Below, one piece after another: positions 8,038 to 16,200 of a stretch of DNA of 25,697 nucleotides. Origin of the DNA: Sphingobium sp. CCH11-B1 (GTDB lineage: Bacteria; Pseudomonadota; Alphaproteobacteria; Sphingomonadales; Sphingomonadaceae). A program made the position numbers and the translations under genes. Where the stretch lies: the NCBI RefSeq assembly GCF_001556865.1, contig NZ_LSJY01000077.1, positions 1-25,697 on the forward strand, written 5' to 3'. The notes under the pieces are model-generated. The model was not told the origin of the DNA. It did no database searches and saw only the letters and a program-made list of their open reading frames with translations. Positions within the stretch are counted from its first letter, which is position 1; each line of letters starts with the position of its first letter.

Positions 8038-8673
8038 TCAGACCGACCGCCCGAACCAGATCACCCGGCCGACGACATGGATCGTCGAGCGGTCAACGTC
8101 GGTCCAGGTCGGATATGCCGAATTGTCGCTCGAGATCGTGATCTGCCGCCCACCTGGCTGGATGGTCACGCGCTTCACCACGAGCGCGTCGTCGGCGCGC
8201 AGCACATAGATGCCATCGCGCAGGCGCGAGCCCTGATCGGACGCATCGACGAGCACTTCGTCGCCATCCCGAAGCGTCGGCTCCATCGACTCTCCATGGA
8301 CATGGATGATCGACAGGCTCGCGCTCTTGGCCCGGGTCAGCTTGCCCAGCCACCGCTCGTCAAAGCCGAACCGGGTATGCGCCGTCTCGCTTTCCGCGAT
8401 CGCGCCAAATCCGGCTGAAGCATCGACATTGAGGATCGGCACCTCGACCAGGCCATCGCGTATGGCGAGCGCCGGGCCGCCAAGCACCTGCTCGTCGACC
8501 CCGAAGAAGCGGGCCAGAATGCGCCGGTCTTCGTCGTCCAGCTTGCGCGGTGAGCCGCGCTTGATGAATTGCTGGATGTACGCGGGGTTGCGATTGAGCA
8601 ACCGCGAAATCGCGGAATAGCCCACGTTCCTTTGCCGGATCAGGCGATCCAGCTCTTCTCTGACATTCTCCAT
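8038..8673 (-). CDS. S24-family LexA/CI-like repressor with self-cleavage peptidase domain
   Basis: The 211-residue protein has an N-terminal helix-turn-helix-like region (residues 1-60, with an AISRLLNRNPAYIQQFIKRG core) and a C-terminal S24 peptidase. The catalytic serine is S129 in HGESMEPTL and the lysine is K167 in ALVVKRV. An Ala-Gly at 87-88 (DASAGFG) is a plausible autocleavage site. Proteins of this design repress their own and neighbouring promoters until activated RecA triggers cleavage. The gene is transcribed away from the small gene at 8793, and their shared 119-base control region holds an SOS-box match and palindromes. The ATG at 8671-8673 has AAAGG nine bases upstream. UmuD is excluded by the DNA-binding half. 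It probably controls this element or the defence genes to its right. Confidence 0.88.
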   Translation of the reverse strand: MENVREELDRLIRQRNVGYSAISRLLNRNPAYIQQFIKRGSPRKLDDEDRRILARFFGVDEQVLGGPALAIRDGLVEVPILNVDASAGFGAIAESETAHTRFGFDERWLGKLTRAKSASLSIIHVHGESMEPTLRDGDEVLVDASDQGSRLRDGIYVLRADDALVVKRVTIQPGGRQITISSDNSAYPTWTDVDRSTIHVVGRVIWFGRSV

Positions 8674-8710
8674 CGGCGGCGCCTTTCAAGGGGCGGTCCA
8701 GGTTGGCGTG

Positions 8711-8725
8711 TAGGAATTCATCCTA
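8711..8725. promoter_or_regulatory. Inverted repeat TAGGA-ATTCA-TCCTA in the divergent control region
   Basis: Perfect 5-bp arms around a 5-base centre, about 38 bases upstream of the S24 repressor start. It is a candidate operator for that repressor or its partner. Its short arms make chance occurrence possible. Confidence 0.35.
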
Positions 8726-8749
8726 GACTCGATGGAGCCTTCCTAATAA

Positions 8750-8764
8750 GAACATAACAAGAAC
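8750..8764. promoter_or_regulatory. Alphaproteobacterial SOS (LexA) box match
   Basis: GAACATAACAAGAAC fits GAAC-N7-GAAC, the reverse complement of the direct-repeat GTTC-N7-GTTC operator known for alphaproteobacterial LexA. It lies between the divergent starts of the S24 repressor (77 bases away) and the small gene at 8793 (29 bases away), directly after a TAATAA sequence that could be a -10 element. It could be bound by host LexA or by the S24 protein itself. Confidence 0.6.
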
Positions 8765-8771
8765 ACAAGCT

Positions 8772-8782
8772 GAATCTGATTC
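8772..8782. promoter_or_regulatory. Palindrome GAATC-T-GATTC before the small regulator gene
   Basis: A perfect 11-base palindrome ending 10 bases before ATG 8793. A repressor here would block transcription or translation initiation of the small gene. It is a candidate operator distinct from the SOS box. Confidence 0.4.
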
Positions 8783-8792
8783 GAGGTAGGCC

Positions 8793-8987
8793 ATGAAGCT
8801 GCTGGATCGCATCGAGCGTCATCTCAAGGACACCCACATGTCTGCCACCCGTTTCGGGCGGCGGGCGGTCGGAGATCCGCGCTTTGTGCTGGACTTGCGA
8901 TTGGGGCGGCGGCCGCGGCGACGAACGCTGGAGAAGGTGGAGGCGTACCTCGCGTCCAGATCATCGGCGGAACAATCGCATCAGTAA
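8793..8987 (+). CDS. Small putative DNA-binding regulator, 64 residues
   Basis: The product (begins MKLLDRIERHLKDTHMSATR) is strongly basic. It has helices at 1-13 and 16-35 and a final helix TLEKVEAYLAS, a layout like a minimal Cro-type helix-turn-helix. I know similar short uncharacterised proteins from alphaproteobacteria, but no named family. The GAGG/AGG sequence before ATG 8793 is an adequate ribosome binding site. It is transcribed divergently from the S24 repressor, as in CI/Cro switches, and its stop lies 168 bases before zorA on the same strand. It is therefore a candidate regulator of the Zorya operon. A simple orphan function cannot be excluded. Confidence 0.7.
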   Translation: MKLLDRIERHLKDTHMSATRFGRRAVGDPRFVLDLRLGRRPRRRTLEKVEAYLASRSSAEQSHQ

Positions 8988-9038
8988 TTTACAGAATCCT
9001 CACATCCTGAATGGAACCACTCTTGGCGGCAGCGGGCG

Positions 9039-9056
9039 CGTTCGATACCGTTCGAT
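9039..9056. promoter_or_regulatory. Direct repeat CGTTCGAT x2 upstream of zorA
   Basis: CGTTCGAT occurs at 9039-9046 and 9049-9056, perfectly repeated with a 10-base period, so both copies face the same side of the helix. The location, about 100 bases before the zorA start, suits an activator or repressor site. Confidence 0.4.
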
Positions 9057-9088
9057 CTGTATGGGGTTCTCCTGCTTGGATGCTATTG

Positions 9089-9102
9089 GCAGACTTGTCT
9101 GC
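9089..9102. promoter_or_regulatory. Palindrome GCAGAC-TT-GTCTGC upstream of zorA
   Basis: Perfect 6-bp inverted arms with a 2-base centre, 54 bases before the zorA start. A TTGGCA at 9086-9091 overlaps it and could be a -35 element, but no good -10 was found at the right spacing. It is a candidate operator for the Zorya operon. Confidence 0.45.
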
Positions 9103-9155
9103 TTCCCAGCAAATGAGCGGGAGCTATCGATTTTGCCGAGTTTCAGGGGGCTTGT

Positions 9156-11081
9156 GTGGAAATTACCGAATGGCTTGGCCATGGGCTGATCTTTTTCTTT
9201 ACCAAAATTCCGCTCATCGGCGATGCGATGGCTGCTTTCCTGGCCGTCGTATTAGTTGGAACTGCCTTCGCGATTGCCACTCGTTACAAGCGCGAATTTC
9301 ATGAACCTCTTGCAAAAGCAATCGAAGCACGGGTTCGGCTTCTAGATGATGTGACTGGGGGAAGCACGGCGGACATCGATACTGCCCGCCTTGCCTTCGC
9401 CCACCGGTTCAACGAAATTGATGAGCAAATGATGGAGGTAGCCCATCCCGAGGCTCTTCCGCTTCGCCGGACCTGGGAGGAATATCGCGAGACAATCGTC
9501 GACCCCGCTTCCGACATCCTTCAAAATTCGGCTCGTCCTGAGCACTTCTTTATCAATCTTGGCGAGCGCCATCGCGGCCTGAACTGGTTCGCAAACATCT
9601 TTATCGCTGTCGGCCTGCTCATCACCTTCCTTGGCATCATTGCAGCACTTTCGACCCTCGACTTTAGCGGCGGGGTCGATGCGATGCAGGAGCGCCTCAA
9701 TGACCTGATGAAGGTCGCTGGCGCAAAGTTTTGGGCCTCAGTGGGCGGCATCGTAGCGTCTATTGTCCTGCGCTCGTACGATTACCGGTTCGGCAAGCGG
9801 ATCAACGACGGCCTCTCCATGCTCTGCGACAAGCTGGAACATGGCATGGCCTATCTTCCGCCACAGCGCATCGCGAGCGATCAGCTGGAGCAGCTGAAGG
9901 AACAGACGCCGGCCCTCCGAACCTTCTCGGAACAGCTGGCGGCCGCGTTGGATGGCGCTCTTGAAAAGCAAATGGCACCAATGATCACCCATCTTGGCTC
10001 GATCCAGCAAGGCATCGACAAGATCAGCGGTGGTGGCGGCGAAGCTGTCCGCGATGCAATCGCTTCGAGCGCTGGTGCCGAGATGGCAGGCCTTGCCGAT
10101 GCGATCGGGGCAATGACCCTGTCGATGGCTACGATGTCCGAACGACTTGAGAAGCAGACCGGAGAAGCAGACCGACAGATCGAGGAGGCTGTGCGTCGGT
10201 TTGGTCAAGCGTCCGAAGAGATGCGAGCTGCCTTTGGCGACCTCAATCGCAATTTCGGCGTGGTCGCTGACCGAATGCGTGAGGAAAATGAGCAGGCGAG
10301 CGCACTTGCACGTGAGCGAATGGATGAGCTGCTCAGCAGCCTCGGCACGACCCTGGACGACATGAAAGCTGGCTTGGCTGCTGCAGCCACGCAACTCGGG
10401 GAAGCCTCCACCAACGCGGCAAATGACGCTGCCCGCATCGGCCAGGAGGCGATGGAGAAGTCCTTCTCCGATTTCGTGGAGCGCTTCAATGGCGCAGGCA
10501 CCCCGCTCGTTGCCAGCATGAAGGATGCCGGCAACGCGATCTCTGTTTCGGCTGACCGGCTCTCTTCAACTCAGACCGCTATTGGTGACCACGCACGGGC
10601 TATCGAGCAGGTCGCTGCCCGTTCGAGCGATCTGGCAACAGCATTTGGCACAGTCGCCAACGACGTCGAGGCTGCTACGGCCCCTGTCCGTCAGTCTGCT
10701 CTGTCGATTGCAGAAGCTGTCAAATCGGTCGAAGGCATCGTTGCAAAGAATGCGCAGTCCTCAGAGAACGCCCGAGAGGAGATGCGCGATCTCGCCGCAT
10801 CGCTGAATCAGACGGCAACGGCAGCCTCGTCGGCCTGGTCTGAATACAGGGCCCGCTTCGAGGAGGTCGATCGTTCGCTCGGAGCCGCGCTCGAAAAGAT
10901 CTCTGACGCAGCGGGCAGCCACGCTACGAACCTCAATGAACGTGTCGGCCAAATCGATCGGGCACTCGGCGAGGGTGTTGCGCAGCTTGCAGGTGCACTT
11001 GAACCACTGACAACGCTTCGCGACACGGTCGAGGAGCTGGCCGGAATTCTTGCGAACCAAAATCGGGAAGCCGCTGAATAA
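9156..11081 (+). CDS. zorA: ZorA, MotA-like motor subunit of type I Zorya defence
   Basis: ZorA forms a pentamer around a ZorB dimer in the inner membrane, making a proton-driven rotary motor with a long cytoplasmic tail that senses phage attack at the envelope. This 641-residue protein has membrane helices at about 24-43, 144-166 and 188-206, the MotA/ExbB arrangement with a large cytoplasmic loop between the first two. Residues from about 240 to the end are Ala/Glu/Gln-rich, nearly Pro-free coiled coil, the expected tail. The tail is about 400 residues, which I believe is somewhat shorter than in the E. coli type I protein (about 730 residues in total). Start is GTG 9156 with AGGGGG five bases before. 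The stop overlaps zorB by one base (TAATG), so both are coupled. Confidence 0.9.
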   Translation: MEITEWLGHGLIFFFTKIPLIGDAMAAFLAVVLVGTAFAIATRYKREFHEPLAKAIEARVRLLDDVTGGSTADIDTARLAFAHRFNEIDEQMMEVAHPEALPLRRTWEEYRETIVDPASDILQNSARPEHFFINLGERHRGLNWFANIFIAVGLLITFLGIIAALSTLDFSGGVDAMQERLNDLMKVAGAKFWASVGGIVASIVLRSYDYRFGKRINDGLSMLCDKLEHGMAYLPPQRIASDQLEQLKEQTPALRTFSEQLAAALDGALEKQMAPMITHLGSIQQGIDKISGGGGEAVRDAIASSAGAEMAGLADAIGAMTLSMATMSERLEKQTGEADRQIEEAVRRFGQASEEMRAAFGDLNRNFGVVADRMREENEQASALARERMDELLSSLGTTLDDMKAGLAAAATQLGEASTNAANDAARIGQEAMEKSFSDFVERFNGAGTPLVASMKDAGNAISVSADRLSSTQTAIGDHARAIEQVAARSSDLATAFGTVANDVEAATAPVRQSALSIAEAVKSVEGIVAKNAQSSENAREEMRDLAASLNQTATAASSAWSEYRARFEEVDRSLGAALEKISDAAGSHATNLNERVGQIDRALGEGVAQLAGALEPLTTLRDTVEELAGILANQNREAAE

Positions 11082-11809
11082 TGGAAGGCGTCGTTCGCAG
11101 GAGACCCCCGGAAGAAGGCGAAAGCTACTTCATGTCCATGACGGACATGATGGTCGGCCTTCTTCTCGTTTTTATAATCCTACTGGCTTACTTCGCGCTG
11201 AATCTGCAGTCCAAAACTGAAGAGCTGACCGGCGCCAACCGAACCCGGGCAGAGATTCTCAATGACCTTCAGCAGTCATTGAAGGACAAGGGTCTGCAGG
11301 TCGAAATTGACACGAAGACGGGTGTGCTCCGCCTGCCTGACGATGTGCTGTTCGACAAAGGGCGATGGGAGCTGAGCGACAGAGGGCAAGCTGCAATCAG
11401 CAAGGTTGCCAGCGCAATGGTAGAGGTTCTGCCCTGCTACACGACTTCAAACCTCTGCAAGGAGGAGCGCTCAAAGCACCTCATCGACGCCGTCTTTGTA
11501 GAGGGGCACACTGATTCCGACGCGATGTATGGAGAGATGAACAACTATGGCCTCTCGGTTCGACGAGCCGAAACGACATTCACGATGCTCCAACGCAATC
11601 AGCCGGCCTTGCGGGGGTTTCTCAACAAGCCGGCAGGCCAGTCCGGTTCAGCTCCGATCCTCGGTCTGAGTGGGTACGGCCCGGATCGTCCTATCGCGCA
11701 AGGCGATAGCGAGGCGGCGAAGAAACGTAATCGTCGGATCGACTTGCGATTCCTAATGACCACCCCCAGCGCCGGACTGGACAAAGACGTTCTGAGGCAG
11801 GGGCAATGA
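11081..11809 (+). CDS. zorB: ZorB, MotB/OmpA-like stator subunit of Zorya
   Basis: The ZorB dimer supplies the proton-conducting transmembrane helix and anchors the complex to peptidoglycan. This 242-residue protein has a short cytoplasmic N-terminus, one membrane helix at about 23-42 preceded by the MotB-type aspartate D22 (MSMTDMMVG), and an OmpA-like domain at about 85-228. That domain contains EGHTD at 141-145, NNYGLSVRRA at 154-163 and NRRI at 217-220, the peptidoglycan-binding signature. C119 and C126 lie on the periplasmic side and could form a disulfide. ATG 11081 overlaps the zorA stop by one base, and the stop overlaps zorC by four (ATGA). Pairing with a long-tailed ZorA excludes flagellar MotB and TolR. 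Confidence 0.92.
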   Translation: MEGVVRRRPPEEGESYFMSMTDMMVGLLLVFIILLAYFALNLQSKTEELTGANRTRAEILNDLQQSLKDKGLQVEIDTKTGVLRLPDDVLFDKGRWELSDRGQAAISKVASAMVEVLPCYTTSNLCKEERSKHLIDAVFVEGHTDSDAMYGEMNNYGLSVRRAETTFTMLQRNQPALRGFLNKPAGQSGSAPILGLSGYGPDRPIAQGDSEAAKKRNRRIDLRFLMTTPSAGLDKDVLRQGQ

Positions 11810-13212
11810 GCTTTCTGCGCGCGGCAATCGACCGAATGGACGCAGTGGCGTCTGCGGGGCTCGCAAAGCCTCCGACAACGCAGCCTGAGTTACAACGGCA
11901 ACTCGCCAAGCTTGACGCGAGCATCGGTGAGGCAGAGCCAGTTGTCGAGCTGAAGCCCTTCTTGCGTAGTGCAGCAGAGAATGGCGCCAAGGCGCTCCCC
12001 CGCTTTCAACTCAACCGGGTCCTGCGCGGTGCATGGTGCGACCCAGAGTTCGACGACTTGGGGTCTGCGGCTCTCGACCGCGCGGTCGAGGAACAGCGGC
12101 GCAGTTCCGATCAAGCTATGATCGATGGCTACCTCACCTATTTCCCAGTGGAGCGGCCAATCATGGGGAAGCTGGCAGAGGCGGCCTCAGGTGCTGCCCT
12201 GCGGCACGAATGGGCATGGCGAGAAAGGGCTCGGCACTGGGATCTATTTTCGCCCTCGCAAGGCCCAGCAAGGGTGGCTCAGGATTTGCTAACGCGCGAT
12301 GATGACCAAATCTTCCCATTGATGAGGGAAACTGGGCTGAGCGCAAATCTGGCAGCGAGCGGCTTTGGCCAAGCAACGTTCGCCAGATTTTGCGTTGCGA
12401 CAGCAGAATTGTCGGCGAGTAAGGCCGTCCCGGCGCAGCGCAGCCTGCTAAGGCTCTTCGATCAGGAGGCCCTGGCAGGACAGATTGAGCTCGTCGTGCG
12501 GGCATTGCTGGAACCTTGGATTGGTCAAAAGCCCGAACCCGAGCATCGCAAGGCCATTTCCGAGTTTCTCCTAGACCAAGTCGGAGACCCACGCCTTCAG
12601 CGGCCCCGCTGGGACAGAATCATCCGTTCACTGGCAGAGAGCATTGGCGAAGAGCGCGCGCTCACGGTCACACAGGTCTTCAAGCGCTGGCTCACCGAAG
12701 TCGCAATGCGCGAATTCTTCAGGGCTATCGCGAAGACTACCGATCGGCCCGATCAATGGGCGCAGCGAGAAAAATTCTGGATGGCCTATCTCGACGATGG
12801 CCTTGTCAGTGATGCGTGGCCTGCCTTGGGTGTCCGGGCCCGCAACCAGATCGAGTATCTCATCAAACAAAGCGGCGAACGCCCGGAATTTGGAATCATT
12901 CGCGGCGGTCCCGCCTCCTCCTCTTCGATCATCATGCAGATTGGCGATCTCAGGATTTCCGAGTGGAGTGACAACGGCTCATGCCGCTTTTGGAGTGATA
13001 GCGATCCGAATGCCCCGAAGCTTTACGCCAAAATATACGACGGCGGCAAACTGCGGACCACGGCAGGTCGGACGGACTTCGAGTATGAATCTCACGTTCC
13101 TGCAAGCCCGGGTTGGGAAGGCAAGTTTGCGGGCATAATTCATCGCCGGACATCAATCTTGCACCCGCGGTTTGGGAAAGGTCGTGGGCGGAACTGGAAC
13201 GATCGATGGTAA
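11806..13212 (+). CDS. zorC: ZorC, EH_Signature-domain protein of type I Zorya
   Basis: ZorC is a soluble component specific to type I (and I-like) Zorya, thought to bind DNA and work with ZorD once ZorAB is triggered. The 468-residue product is mostly helical in residues 1-330. It ends in the EH_Signature region: REKFWMAYLDDG, then IIMQIGDLRISEWSDNG with E386, and H430 in ESHVPASPGWEGKF, matching the Glu and His that name the domain. It starts at ATG 11806, overlapping the zorB stop by four bases, and overlaps zorD by seven, so the four genes form one coupled operon. No nuclease or ATPase motif is visible. The assignment rests on the domain end and gene order. Confidence 0.85.
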   Translation: MSFLRAAIDRMDAVASAGLAKPPTTQPELQRQLAKLDASIGEAEPVVELKPFLRSAAENGAKALPRFQLNRVLRGAWCDPEFDDLGSAALDRAVEEQRRSSDQAMIDGYLTYFPVERPIMGKLAEAASGAALRHEWAWRERARHWDLFSPSQGPARVAQDLLTRDDDQIFPLMRETGLSANLAASGFGQATFARFCVATAELSASKAVPAQRSLLRLFDQEALAGQIELVVRALLEPWIGQKPEPEHRKAISEFLLDQVGDPRLQRPRWDRIIRSLAESIGEERALTVTQVFKRWLTEVAMREFFRAIAKTTDRPDQWAQREKFWMAYLDDGLVSDAWPALGVRARNQIEYLIKQSGERPEFGIIRGGPASSSSIIMQIGDLRISEWSDNGSCRFWSDSDPNAPKLYAKIYDGGKLRTTAGRTDFEYESHVPASPGWEGKFAGIIHRRTSILHPRFGKGRGRNWNDRW

Positions 13213-16200
13213 GCACCAAATTCGTCGCAACCCAGCAGAGCGATGGCCACGAGGCGATCACACTGTTGCGTGAGAAACCGGGCGGGCTGTTCAAGCGGGC
13301 TTCAAGCGAAACGGTGCCAGTCTCGGAATGGCCCAAGGTCGCTCCCGAAGCAGGGCAAGCGGCCTTGGCGCTCGCACGCTCGTTCGATCAGGAAGGGCAA
13401 ATTCTTGAAGAGGACGGAGGGGTTATCCTTCCCCCTCACATTGCAGCTCAACTCGACGAGGCCGATGCCTTTGCCCTCGGCCTGCCGCCTGCCACGCCTC
13501 TGACACTACAGCTGAACTCGAGCGGATCGCTTGCCGAAGGAACCATCACGGTCAATCCGAAGTGGATTCGCCGCGGGGGCGCGCCCGTTCGGGCTGATAT
13601 TCTTGGCATTCGTGTACGAGAGGGTGGACGTGTCAGCCGCATTCCCGAGCCGGTGTTTTCCGTCTTCCAAGCTGCACAAGCTGTTAAGTCAGCAAGTGAG
13701 GCCGACGAACGAAGAGCAGCCTTTGCCGAGCTTCGTGAACTGCTGGGCGACAAGCTGGGGGCTGGGATCGAAGCCGACGGGTTTCTAGAACGCATTCGCA
13801 TAGCCTACGCTGCGAACTTCTCGCTGAATGCAAAGACCGATCACGGTCGCTTTGACTTTGACCCCGTTCTCTTTTCAAGGCACGTGGGCGAGACCGCCGA
13901 GGGCGACCTCGTCGATGAGCATGAAGCATCCCTGCTGACCCCGCAGGATGCCGTGCACTTCCAACGCAGATTTCGGAGCCAGGAAGGGGGACGGCGCAGT
14001 TATCTCCTTTCCGACGGAACGCTACTGTTTCTCGACCCCCTGCTGGGTAAAGCGCTCGATATCGTCCGTGCCAAGCAGGGCGGCAGCTCGCAGGAAAAAC
14101 GGGAGTTCCTACGCTCTCCGCAGCGGGTATTGCGCGAAGAGCTCCAACTCGATGCTACCGGCGACGACGCAGCAGCGGACCGCCTCTTCATCGAGACGCA
14201 ACAGTTTTCGGAGCGTGTCAGCGGGATCGAGGTCTGGCAAAAACCGGTCCTGCCTTGGATCAAGCCGAAGCCCAACAGCTGGCTGCCCGAAAGCTTCGGA
14301 CTGAGGATTGGTGACCCTCCCGATGCACGGCACATTGCCTTGGCTCCCGGCGACGCTGAGGTTCTCGCCGGCGACCTTGAGACTGCGATCAAGGCGGGAG
14401 ACGAAACCGTCGCCTGGCGCGACGAGAGCATTCCCGCCACCCCGGCCACCCTTCAGGCAACGCGAGGTATTGCCGATCTTGAGCGACAGATCGCAGCAGA
14501 AGCAGGAGACCCGGCGCAATCTGAGCATGAGCGTGAATCGGTCGACATCTTTTTTCTCCAGGTCGGGGAGAATTTCGAGCAACTCGATTATGCACGTTTA
14601 CCTCGGCCGAAGTCCGCACCGGAGCCATTTCAGGTTCCTGCCTTTCCGCAAGGCCTGAAGTCCGAGCCAAAGCCTCACCAATGCGACGCTTTTGCCTGGC
14701 TGACTGAAGCATGGGAACGCAGGATGCCTGGCGTCCTGCTCGCTGACGATATGGGCCTGGGCAAGACATTCCAGGCACTCATGTTCCTGCTATGGCGGCG
14801 GTCTAACTCGGCCCACCCCAAACCAGTGCTGATCGTTGCACCAACTGGCCTGCTGAAGAACTGGCAAGCAGAACTGGCTCAACACGTAGAGGCTGGCCTC
14901 ATCGGCCCTGTGATTGAAGCCTTTGGAACAAACTTGCGCAGCTATCGGCTAGAGGCCGGAAGCGACATTCGTGGCGGTACTTCACGGCTCGATTCCGGCG
15001 AGTGGGAAGACGCAGGGATCGTTCTCACGACTTACGAAACGATGCGCGATTATCATATGAGCTTCGCGCGCACTCCGTTTGACGCGATCGTATACGACGA
15101 AATCCAGAAGCTTAAGAACCCGGCTAGCCAAATGACCCGGGCAGCCAAGGCGCTCAATGGCCGCCTGCAAATTGCTATGACCGGCACACCAGTCGAGAAC
15201 CGGCTTCAGGATCTCTGGTCGATTGCCGATACGGTTTACCCAGGCTTCCTCGGATCGAGCCGGGAATTCGAAAGCAGCTACCCAGCGAACGATCTGACGG
15301 GCCTTGAAGACCTCCAGCGGCGGTTGGTCGAGCGGGATGACGAGCTGCCTCCGTTCATGCTCAGGCGCATGAAGGACGAAATCCTCACCGGTCTGCCGGA
15401 AAAGACGGCGCGCAAATACGCGGTGGAGATGCCGCCTGCCCAAGCGCAGGCCTATGACCTGGTACTCGCAAGAGCTCGCGCGTTACGTGAAAGCGGCGAG
15501 CAGGGCGCGATGCTCAAAGTGCTGCACATGCTGCGCGGGACATCGCTCCACCCTTCGGTGCCGCGAGGCGTCACCGATATCAACGCCTACGTTGCCCAGT
15601 CGGCGCGCCTGAAGAAGACGTTTGAGATTCTCGAGGAGGTTAAGCAGCGCGGCGAGAAGGCACTGCTGTTTTGCGAAGATCTCGAGATGCAGGCGTTTTT
15701 GGCCATGGCCATCCAGGAGCGCTTCGATCTCAAGCACAGGCCGATGTGCATCAGCGGCAAAGTGGCTGGCCATAAGCGCCAGGAGATGGTGAACGCATTC
15801 CAGAGTTCGCCATCTGCCTTTGACGTCCTCATCCTGTCTCCCAAGGCAGGGGGCGTTGGGCTCACGATTACTGCCGCTAATAACGTGATCCACCTCTCAC
15901 GCTGGTGGAACCCAGCTGTCGAGGATCAGGCTACCGACCGCGCCTACCGGATCGGCCAGACACGACCGGTCACGATACACATTCCGATGGCTATCCATCC
16001 GGATGAGGCGATCGGTCCTTCGAGCTTCGACCAACGTCTCGATGCGCTGATGGAGCGCAAGCGCTCATTGAGTCGTGGCCTGCTCATGCCGCCCGAGAGC
16101 GAGCGGGATGTTGAGGACTTGCTTGCTGACGTGCTCGATGGGAAGCGGGCCGAGCAGCAGGATCAATCTGTTACCCCCCCTGAAACGGAGCCCCAATCCA

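Noticed and set aside
9156..11809. Flagellar MotAB or TolQR/ExbBD
   Set aside because: The first protein has a coiled-coil tail of about 400 residues and the pair is coupled to EH_Signature and SNF2 genes, which is specific to Zorya.
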